This document shows positions 32,512-38,953 of a stretch of 40,297 bases of DNA, piece after piece. The DNA is from a bacterium UBP6_UBA1196. Its GTDB lineage: Bacteria > UBP6 > UBA1177. The position numbers and the translations under genes were made by a program. Where the stretch lies: positions 1 through 40,297 of the forward strand of contig DBYC01000028.1 of the NCBI GenBank assembly GCA_002310035.1. Direction: 5' to 3'. Position 1 is the stretch's first letter. Every line of letters starts with the position of its first letter. A model generated the notes under the pieces. It searched no databases. It had not been told where the DNA came from and was given only the letters and a program-made list of their open reading frames with translations.

Positions 32512-34104
32512 TTAGCGCATTTCAAGAATCATGCGGTCGGCCTGGGTTTTCAGAAATCTGAGAGCATCGTCAGAAATGCCGGCGATATTTACCCAAAGTT
32601 CCCTTTTCCCGCCGTTGCGGATCATTTTTTTGTGCGAAATAAATTCTGAAAAACCTGTGTGGTTCTTGAGAAAAATGTTTATATCGGGCCACGAATAGTT
32701 GTTTCTGTTCTCTGATCTGAAGCGTGAGACAAAAACCGAAGTCGAAGCAGAAAGGTATGACGGAGCATCATTGGAATCGCTGTATGAAAGCGGATGAAGC
32801 AGGATCTCTTTATTCGGGAAAATATGTTCGAAAGTTTCAGCCATTACGGTATTTGAAACAACGATTCCCTTGAGTTTCGCCATTTCTTGAATATCAGCGA
32901 TGTCTTTTTCGTTGAGAGTTCCCGCGATATAGATGTAATCAGGAAAATTTTTAGGAATATTGCGGTCATAGACCAGAACTCTCCGTTCCACATTTTTGCT
33001 TTTGAAAGCGGCGAATTTCTTTATGTCGTCTGAAATCAGCGTAACTTTCGCCCTTTCCGAATATTTTCTGAAATTTTTTTTCTTTTCAGATGTTTTTTCC
33101 GTTTTTTCAGGCGCCGGAACAACTTCCGAAAGCGGCAGCGTGTAAATGTGGTGACGCGCACGCTTCAGAAAATCCTTTTCATCTTCAGTGTAGCGGCATA
33201 TCATCAGAACAGATTCGTAAGTTCCTGAAATTTCAGCCGAGAGTTTTGAATCGCTGACTTTTCTGACATTTGCCGCATAGATCCATTTCCCTTTGTAAAA
33301 AGCCCCGCTGTAGCCGTAAAAACCGATCAGCCCTTTGTCAAACATAGCTGAAGAATTTTCGTCAAGCAGGAAAGTGTAATTTTTTTTGTCGGCGGTTTTG
33401 CCGGGTTTTAAAATCTCGACACCGACCGGATAACGGTAATTCCATGATTTTTCAAGGATTTTTTCTTTTGCTCCGGTCGTTTTTACTTCCGGGAAGAAAG
33501 TTTTTTCCGAAAAAAGAAGGAAAGGCGCGTCGTCCGGAGCCGAGAGATCCGGTTTCATTGATACGGGAAATTCCAGTCCCGGTTTTGCCGTGCTTTTCTC
33601 GCGGCAGCGGTTGTCACAGTTGAAACAGCACTGAGGAACGCTTTTTCTCGAAAGGCACAGCCCGAATTCTGCTATACACGTTTTGTCCGAAACGAAATAA
33701 ACCGGTTCAAGACCGCTGTTTTTCGCAAGCTCGAGGTTCGTTTCACCGCTGACAACAGGCATAATGTCGAAATGTTTGAAAAAATCAGGGAATGAAATCA
33801 TTCTGAAATCCGAGAAAAGAGCTATTTTCCCTGTGAAAGCGGCTTCCCGCAAAGGTTTGACGACCGAGGGATCTGTCAAAAAAACAAAATCAAAAGTATT
33901 GCAATTTTGTAGAAAAAGATCGAACGGGTAAGAATTTCTCTCGTAAAATACGGCTGTTGTCGATTTTTTGCGTTTGAGCGAGGCAACTATTCGGTTGAAA
34001 GTTTCAAAATCGCCAAAAAACGGAATTACAGGAATACCGTCGGAAATATTCTGCCGAAGATTAAAAATCTGTTCGGGAAACTGAATAAAATAGAAGTGTT
34101 CCAA
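32512..34104 (-). CDS. divergent U32-like Fe-S protein
   Basis: 530 residues, no signal peptide. Residues ~70-170 follow the peptidase U32 pattern by eye: FVFLTDPSVVKPLREAA, ALFSDFRMISF, PVVSGETNLELAKNSGLEPVYF, then C143-x6-C150-x12-C163-x3-C167, matching the four 4Fe-4S ligands of U32 proteins (C-x6-C ... C-x3-C). Real U32 members (TrhP, RlhA, UbiU/V) hydroxylate RNA or quinones rather than act as peptidases. The C-terminal ~350 residues are not recognised; they include a strand pattern YRYPVGVEILKPG as in U32 C-terminal domains. The start is TTG at 34104 (no ribosome-binding site visible); the first internal ATG is far inside. Probably co-transcribed with the small Cys protein 11 bp upstream. 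Confidence 0.5.
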   Translation of the reverse strand: MEHFYFIQFPEQIFNLRQNISDGIPVIPFFGDFETFNRIVASLKRKKSTTAVFYERNSYPFDLFLQNCNTFDFVFLTDPSVVKPLREAAFTGKIALFSDFRMISFPDFFKHFDIMPVVSGETNLELAKNSGLEPVYFVSDKTCIAEFGLCLSRKSVPQCCFNCDNRCREKSTAKPGLEFPVSMKPDLSAPDDAPFLLFSEKTFFPEVKTTGAKEKILEKSWNYRYPVGVEILKPGKTADKKNYTFLLDENSSAMFDKGLIGFYGYSGAFYKGKWIYAANVRKVSDSKLSAEISGTYESVLMICRYTEDEKDFLKRARHHIYTLPLSEVVPAPEKTEKTSEKKKNFRKYSERAKVTLISDDIKKFAAFKSKNVERRVLVYDRNIPKNFPDYIYIAGTLNEKDIADIQEMAKLKGIVVSNTVMAETFEHIFPNKEILLHPLSYSDSNDAPSYLSASTSVFVSRFRSENRNNYSWPDINIFLKNHTGFSEFISHKKMIRNGGKRELWVNIAGISDDALRFLKTQADRMILEMR

Positions 34105-34115
34105 AATTCGGAAAC

Positions 34116-34358
34116 TTATTTTTTCTTACCGGAAGCTCTTTTCGAAGCCTTAAGAGGATTGAGCTTCTTCGTAACAACCTTAACTTCTCTTTTTACATGG
34201 GAAGCAAAAGAACAAATCTGATCGTTTTCCCAATGAAATGAAGGATCTGCATATTTTTTGCAGAAGCTGCCTGCCTCTGTTGTCTCAACTTTGTCACAAC
34301 CTTCGCAGCGTTCGTCAACCGGAAGTTTTACTATTTTGTCGAAATCTTTGTTAGCCAT
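34116..34358 (-). CDS. small cysteine-rich protein, PxxKW-like
   Basis: 80 residues from the ATG at 34358, with GGAGGG 7 nt upstream; the longer frame lacks one. Four cysteines (C18, C21, C33, C49) and PSFHW in the middle resemble the PxxKW small cysteine-rich family described from deltaproteobacteria, which probably binds zinc or an Fe-S cluster (inference). The last 20 residues are very basic (KASKRASGKKK), consistent with nucleic-acid contact. Placed before the U32-like gene and driven by a strong promoter at 34400-34427. Confidence 0.7.
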   Translation of the reverse strand: MANKDFDKIVKLPVDERCEGCDKVETTEAGSFCKKYADPSFHWENDQICSFASHVKREVKVVTKKLNPLKASKRASGKKK

Positions 34359-34399
34359 TTTTATACCCTCCAAAATGGTTAGAACCAAAAAACGGCAGT

Positions 34400-34427
34400 A
34401 TTTTAGTCATTTTTTTGCGAAAGTCAA
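34400..34427 (-). promoter_or_regulatory. strong promoter for the Cys-protein/U32-like operon
   Basis: Minus strand: -35 TTGACT (34427-34422), 16 bp, -10 TAAAAT (34405-34400), followed by ACTGCC. TAAAATACTGC also occurs at the phosphomannomutase promoter. The best sigma-70 match in the window. Confidence 0.7.
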
Positions 34428-34484
34428 TAAAAAGAAATGTTTTTCGGCTATTTTAGGAATATTTTAAAGCGTTTCGTGGAGTTC

Positions 34485-34937
34485 TTACAACATTTTCAAT
34501 TTGATTTTGTCCCCTGGAAGGATCGATTTTCCCGCTTCCCAGTTCACTTCAAGGACGAACTGCGACGGTTTGACGCTTGGAAGTGTCGTTTTGCTGAGCG
34601 GAACTCCTTTTCTCGTGGCTATGACATTGAAATCGCGGTCAACAAATATCACGGCAAGTTCAATTAACGTATTTTTCATCCAGAAAAAGTGCGGTTTTTC
34701 TGTGTTGAAAACAAAGAAAAGACCTTGATTCTGCTCCATTTTTTTGCAATACATGAGCCCCTGCTCGTGTTCCCTGTCAGTTTCGGCGATCCCGACGGAA
34801 AAATTTTTTTTTGCGCCGGTTTGCGAAGTCACTTCAACTGTCGCTTCCTGCGTGTATCCGCAGATACTTTCAGCCGAAATGAGAAAAAAGTTTAACAGAA
34901 TCAGCGTCGATAGCGCAGTTTTTACCAATAATTTCAA
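34485..34937 (-). CDS. secreted DUF192 protein
   Basis: 150 residues with an N-terminal hydrophobic signal peptide (~1-23). The DUF192 (UPF0127) domain is complete: AETDREHEQGLMYCKKM, GLFFVFNTEKPHFFWMKNTLIELAVIFVDRDFNVI, VNWEAGKSILPGDKIKL. Such proteins are small extracytoplasmic beta proteins of unknown biochemical role. The start is TTG at 34937 with AGGG 7 nt upstream; it overlaps the 3' end of thiL by 68 nt. The overlap codes for the signal peptide here and for the C-terminus of ThiL in another frame. Confidence 0.85.
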   Translation of the reverse strand: MKLLVKTALSTLILLNFFLISAESICGYTQEATVEVTSQTGAKKNFSVGIAETDREHEQGLMYCKKMEQNQGLFFVFNTEKPHFFWMKNTLIELAVIFVDRDFNVIATRKGVPLSKTTLPSVKPSQFVLEVNWEAGKSILPGDKIKLKML

Positions 34938-35775
34938 GTTTTTTCCCTGGTTTGTCAGTTGCTTTTCCTATTTCAAATGCTCCCTCGATCCTGTGATCTG
35001 CGCTGAATAGCATTATGAACTCCTCTCCGCTTCCGAAAAGCAGTCTTTCAAGCGGAACCGAAAACTGCGAGCTGTATTTTCTCACTTCCTCGTGAATGGG
35101 AATTTTGTCAAAGTCGATTTCGATCGAGACATTCGACAGGTTGCAGAGAAGCCTGAGTTCGCTCATAAGGGAGTCACTTATATCGATTGCGGCATTCAAC
35201 TCGTTGATTTTATTTGGTATATGCTTGAACGGGTCGGGGTAAAGAAATCTCTCGACCGATTTCTCAAAACCCTGGAGTTTGTGTTTCAGAGCTTTGTATC
35301 CGCAGAGTGAAAGCCCTGTTTCGGCCGCGAGATAGACAAAATCACCTGGTTTAGCCGCACTTCTTAGAAGCGGTTTTTCAGGTTTTTCACCGAACATCGT
35401 GACTCCCAGAGTGAATTTTTCGGCCGCGGTCGTATCGCCGCCGAGGAGCGCGATATTGTATTTTCCGGCAAAATTATGGATCCCTTCGATCATTTTTTTG
35501 GCGTTTTCGAAGCCGTTTTCCGGAATCGCGATGTTAAGAAGATAATGCGTCGGAAGCGAACCCATCGAAATGACGTCGCTCGCATTTGCCGCCATAAGCC
35601 TCCAGCCCACAGCCTCGGCAGGCATGAAAGAAAGGTCGAAATGGACATTTTCGCAGAAATGATCGGTAGTTACGACAAGCGATTTTTCGTTCCAGACAGC
35701 GCAGTCATCCCCGATGAAAGCGTTTTCTTTGCCTTTTGCGAAATTGATGAGTTCCCATTCCCTGTTATTCAGCAT
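34870..35775 (-). CDS. thiL: thiamine-monophosphate kinase
   Basis: 301 residues from the ATG at 35775, with GGAGG 5 nt upstream. Family motifs: AFIGDDCAVW, TTDHFCENVHFD, EAVGWRLMAANASDVISMG, LLGGDTTAA, then the AIDISDSLMSEL region. ThiL phosphorylates thiamine monophosphate to the pyrophosphate coenzyme with ATP in the cytoplasm. The usual AANLSDIAAMG reads AANASDVISMG, a small change. Its end overlaps the DUF192 gene by 68 nt, so the genes form a pair. Confidence 0.93.
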   Translation of the reverse strand: MLNNREWELINFAKGKENAFIGDDCAVWNEKSLVVTTDHFCENVHFDLSFMPAEAVGWRLMAANASDVISMGSLPTHYLLNIAIPENGFENAKKMIEGIHNFAGKYNIALLGGDTTAAEKFTLGVTMFGEKPEKPLLRSAAKPGDFVYLAAETGLSLCGYKALKHKLQGFEKSVERFLYPDPFKHIPNKINELNAAIDISDSLMSELRLLCNLSNVSIEIDFDKIPIHEEVRKYSSQFSVPLERLLFGSGEEFIMLFSADHRIEGAFEIGKATDKPGKKLEIIGKNCAIDADSVKLFSHFG

Positions 35776-35834
35776 TTTCACCTCCGAAAACGCCGCTTTT
35801 TAGCAAAAACTGCCGGAAAAATAAATAAAAATGT

Positions 35835-35860
35835 AACTTTTTCATACTTCCCATGTCATA
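35835..35860 (+). promoter_or_regulatory. candidate ECF-sigma-type promoter
   Basis: AACTT (35835-35839), 15 bp, GTCATA (35855-35860), close to the AAC...GTC layout of extracytoplasmic-function sigma promoters. It is 25 bp before the ATG of a membrane-anchored protein. A housekeeping reading (AACTTT, 16 bp, CATATT) is also possible. Confidence 0.35.
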
Positions 35861-35884
35861 TTGGTGTTGTTTGTTGAGGTCGTT

Positions 35885-36496
35885 ATGGAAAAGGAAAGAG
35901 AAAATCTCGAAAAAATGCCGGAAGAATACGGTAAACTGTTGAAATCCTACAAAAAGTCTGATGATGAAATCTCTGACGAGTTGCGCGGGAAGATCTTTTT
36001 GCGTCTTGAAAAAGTCGCGGCAGGCAAAAGAAAACATACAAAAATGATTGCGTTTTTTAAACCTGTTTTGGCGGCGGCGGCGGTTTTTGCCATAATTTTC
36101 ACATTTTTGTTTTTCCGGTCCGCCGGACAGGAAAACGGTGAGAAAATTTCGGAATCGGTTGTAGCAAGCGGTAATCCCGTGACTGTCAATCTTATTTACG
36201 ATGCAGTTGCCGATCTTGAAAATGTAAAATTCAGCATTGTTCTGGACGAAGGGGTCTCATTTCTTTCGTCTGACGAAAAAATCAGAAATCTCCGTTCGCA
36301 CGAGTGGACCGGCAGTCTGAAAAAAGGAAAGAATTCAATACCGTTTGTCGTTAAAACCGAAAAAAACGGCAAAATGACGATTCTTACATCGGCTGAATAC
36401 GGAAATTATTCCCACAAGCACAGAATAGTTCTTGACGCGCAGAAAAATGAGACTAAAGTTTCAATGTTCGTTTTTGCTCCAAGTCCTTTGAACTAA
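35885..36496 (+). CDS. single-pass membrane protein with periplasmic domain (possible anti-sigma-like)
   Basis: 203 residues from the ATG at 35885 (GAGGT 4 nt upstream). Residues 1-52 are charged, cytoplasmic and helical (DELRGKIFLRLEKVAAGKRK); a membrane helix spans ~55-77; residues ~95-203 are a beta-rich periplasmic domain (VTVNLIYDAVADLENVKFSIVLDEG, HEWTGSLKKGKNSIPFVV). The layout recalls anti-sigma factors, and the promoter just upstream looks ECF-like, but there is no sigma gene next to it and no zinc-binding anti-sigma motif. Function otherwise unknown. Followed after 1 bp by an outer-membrane barrel gene. Confidence 0.65.
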   Translation: MEKERENLEKMPEEYGKLLKSYKKSDDEISDELRGKIFLRLEKVAAGKRKHTKMIAFFKPVLAAAAVFAIIFTFLFFRSAGQENGEKISESVVASGNPVTVNLIYDAVADLENVKFSIVLDEGVSFLSSDEKIRNLRSHEWTGSLKKGKNSIPFVVKTEKNGKMTILTSAEYGNYSHKHRIVLDAQKNETKVSMFVFAPSPLN

Positions 36497-36497
36497 G

Positions 36498-37400
36498 ATG
36501 CTTTCAAAATTTAAAGTATTTGTTTTTATCAGTCTTTTTCTAATGTGTGTGAATGTTTGCGCGGAAGGAGAAGAACCTTTCGGGCTGACTGTCGAAATAA
36601 GCGAAGGCAAAAACGCAGAAAACTGGGAAAGCGTTATCTTTGCCGGTTTGGCCGAAAAAACCGAAACTGAGGAAAAAAACGCCGTAACCGAAGAGAAAAG
36701 TGCCGATTCAAAAAAAGAAAAGAAGAAAATCCCTGAAAAAAGACATGATGTCAGTGAGACACAAGCGGTAGAAGAGGAAAAAACGATCGCTGAAACGGCG
36801 GAAAAGGAAGATCTGCCGCAGGATGAGGAGTACAGTCCGGCTTCAAAAAACTGGGGCGAGTATTACGGAACGACTCCGAGATACGATTTCCATGTTTATG
36901 AAAAAGAGGAGAAAAAAGAGGGAGAAAAAGTCGCGAAAGTCGAAAAAGAACCTGAAATCATTAAGGAAGACGACTCGTCATTGCTTTCGGTCGATCTTGT
37001 TCTCCAGACCCAGCACGACACTGAATTCGATCCGATGCTGAATACAGGTGTAAGGGTGAATTTTGCCAATATTTATTCGATTCTTTCTGTCGGAACGGAT
37101 TACAGTATTTCGTCGCAGCGAGCATATTCACTTGGAATCGCGGCTGGCGGTTTCTACAGAATCAGTGATTTTGCTCTGAAAGCGGGGCTTGGCTACAAAA
37201 AAATCTGGGATAATACCGAAAAGCATTTCAATGACTGGTCTTTGGGGATCGAAGCCGGCGGAAGCTACAACATTCTGAGCTGGTTCGCTCTGGGGGCCGG
37301 AGTCGGTGTCAATTACAGCGTTTTCAAAGATTCAAATTTTACCGACGGCAAATTCGTACCGACATTTTTTGCCGATTTTGAGTTCAATCTGATAAAATAA
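36498..37400 (+). CDS. outer-membrane beta-barrel protein with charged linker
   Basis: 300 residues. Signal peptide (~1-22). Residues ~45-150 are a Glu/Lys-rich, probably disordered linker. The C-terminal ~140 residues alternate as in an eight-strand-type barrel: LLSVDLVLQTQHDTEFDPM, SLGIAAGGFYRISDFALKAGLGYKK, WSLGIEAGGSYNILSWFALGAGVGVNY, FADFEFNLIK. The ATG follows the previous stop by 1 bp with no own ribosome-binding site, so translation is probably coupled to the membrane-anchored protein, and the pair may span the periplasm together (inference). Confidence 0.7.
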   Translation: MLSKFKVFVFISLFLMCVNVCAEGEEPFGLTVEISEGKNAENWESVIFAGLAEKTETEEKNAVTEEKSADSKKEKKKIPEKRHDVSETQAVEEEKTIAETAEKEDLPQDEEYSPASKNWGEYYGTTPRYDFHVYEKEEKKEGEKVAKVEKEPEIIKEDDSSLLSVDLVLQTQHDTEFDPMLNTGVRVNFANIYSILSVGTDYSISSQRAYSLGIAAGGFYRISDFALKAGLGYKKIWDNTEKHFNDWSLGIEAGGSYNILSWFALGAGVGVNYSVFKDSNFTDGKFVPTFFADFEFNLIK

Positions 37401-37424
37401 TCTGAATTTCAGAGAGATTCAGCA

Positions 37425-38798
37425 CTATTTGTTGAATTCGTTGAGTTTGTCTTCAAGAAGTTTTTTGATCTCAGCCATTCTTTCAGGTGTTTCGGCTTCG
37501 ACTCTCATAACGATGACGTTCTGAGTGTTGCTCGGACGCATAAGTCCCCAGCCGTCCTTGAAAGTGACTCTGACACCGTCGATGTCGTTGACTTCATAGC
37601 CGCCGTTTTTGAAGAAATTTACAACATTTTCAACTATCTGGAACTTTTTCGTCTCATCGACTTCGATCCTGAGTTCAGGAGTCGAGAATGTTTCGGGAAT
37701 TCCTTCAAGAAGTTTGTCGAAATCGGCTCCGTGTTTTCCAATGATCTCAAGCATTCTGAAAGCGGAGTAGATCGCGCAGTCATATCCGAAGAAACGCTGT
37801 TTGAAGAAGACATGTCCGCTCATTTCGCCGCCGAAAGCAGCTCCGATCTCTTTCATCTTAGCTTTTATCAGCGAATGTCCCGCCTTCCACATTACAGGTT
37901 TGCCGCCGTGAGCCGCAATGTCGTCGTAAAGAGTTTTGCTGCACTTTACATCGCCGACTATCGATGCGCCTGGAACTTCTTCGAGGACACTTCTTGCGAA
38001 AATATTGAGGATTTTGTCTCCCCAGATGATTTTTCCGTTTCTGTCAACGATGCCGATCCTGTCCGCGTCGCCGTCAAAACCGATGCCGAGATCGGCTTTG
38101 TTTTCTTTTACTGCTGCGATCATCTTCTGGATGTAAGCCTCGACTGTCGGATCTGGGTGATGGTTCGGGAATCTGCCGTCCGGCTCTTCGAAAATGCTGA
38201 TGACGTTGAGCCCCATTTTACGCATGATCGGAACCGCTACAAAACCGCCAACACCGTTTCCTGCATCGACAACGAGTTTGATCTTTTCGGGATGTTCGAT
38301 GTGTATCGTCTTGAAAATGAACTTTTCGAAGTCTGGAATGATGTTGTAAGTGCTGTTTGTTCCTTTCTTTTCCGGGTTGAGGAAGTCGTCAGCCTCCATA
38401 ATGTCGGCGATCTCCTGGATGCCGTCGCCGTAAACCGGCAGATCGATGAGGTTGACCTTGAAGCCGTTGTATTCAGGCGGATTGTGGCTTCCCGTGATCA
38501 TGACCGCGCCCTGAACATCGATATTGAACATTGAAAAATAGCAGAGACCTGTCGGGATCATGCCGAGAAAAACCGTGTCGATGCCGCTGTCGTTGAAACC
38601 TTTTATCATAGCCTGGGCAAAAGAAGGCGAACTCAGTCTTGCGTCGTGGCCGATCGAAACCGTCTTGAAAGTCGGGAGTTTTTTCTTGTAGAAACTTGCG
38701 CAGCCGCGCGCCAGATTGTAGGCAAAATCATCGGTTAAATCGACATTTACATAACCTCTGACATCATACTGTCTGAAAATTGTCCTGTTGATTTTCAT
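37425..38798 (-). CDS. phosphomannomutase/phosphoglucomutase
   Basis: 457 residues, the AlgC/ManB size. Catalytic phosphoserine S104 in TGSHNPPEYNG; metal loop DGDADR at 242-247; sugar-binding GGEMSGH at 323-329; C-terminal phosphate-binding RPSNTQN. It interconverts mannose-6-/1-phosphate and glucose-6-/1-phosphate, feeding GDP-mannose, lipopolysaccharide or exopolysaccharide synthesis. GGAG lies 7 nt before the ATG; it has its own promoter at 38836-38863. Convergent with the barrel gene, 24 bp apart, with only a weak CTGAAT/ATTCAG hairpin between. Confidence 0.93.
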   Translation of the reverse strand: MKINRTIFRQYDVRGYVNVDLTDDFAYNLARGCASFYKKKLPTFKTVSIGHDARLSSPSFAQAMIKGFNDSGIDTVFLGMIPTGLCYFSMFNIDVQGAVMITGSHNPPEYNGFKVNLIDLPVYGDGIQEIADIMEADDFLNPEKKGTNSTYNIIPDFEKFIFKTIHIEHPEKIKLVVDAGNGVGGFVAVPIMRKMGLNVISIFEEPDGRFPNHHPDPTVEAYIQKMIAAVKENKADLGIGFDGDADRIGIVDRNGKIIWGDKILNIFARSVLEEVPGASIVGDVKCSKTLYDDIAAHGGKPVMWKAGHSLIKAKMKEIGAAFGGEMSGHVFFKQRFFGYDCAIYSAFRMLEIIGKHGADFDKLLEGIPETFSTPELRIEVDETKKFQIVENVVNFFKNGGYEVNDIDGVRVTFKDGWGLMRPSNTQNVIVMRVEAETPERMAEIKKLLEDKLNEFNK

Positions 38799-38835
38799 CT
38801 TTTTCTCCGCAAAAAGTCTTTAAAAAAACCGCAGT

Positions 38836-38863
38836 ATTTTAGCAGGAAATATTTTTTTGTAAA
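38836..38863 (-). promoter_or_regulatory. promoter for phosphomannomutase gene
   Basis: Minus strand: -35 TTTACA (38863-38858), 16 bp, -10 TAAAAT (38841-38836), followed by ACTGC, as at 34.4 kb. Confidence 0.6.
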
Positions 38864-38913
38864 TTGGTACGACTGCTCTTGTCAGCGCAAAGTAATAATG
38901 TTCGGTATGCACG

Positions 38914-38944
38914 AAGTTAAAATGTCCGCTGTTTTCTTTAACTT
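38914..38944. repeat. inverted repeat next to methyltransferase stop
   Basis: AAGTTAAA (38914-38921) and TTTAACTT (38937-38944), perfect 8-bp arms around 15 nt, directly after the methyltransferase gene's 3' end. It has no U-run, so it is a poor terminator; it may be a terminator remnant, a binding site or the end of an insertion. Confidence 0.4.
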
Positions 38945-38953
38945 TGAAAAATC

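Noticed and set aside
37401..37424. Terminator between barrel and phosphomannomutase genes
   Set aside because: Only a 6-bp CTGAAT/ATTCAG stem with a 9-nt loop and no T-run.
37731..38534. 267-residue plus-strand frame over phosphomannomutase
   Set aside because: Shadow of a gene with full catalytic motifs.
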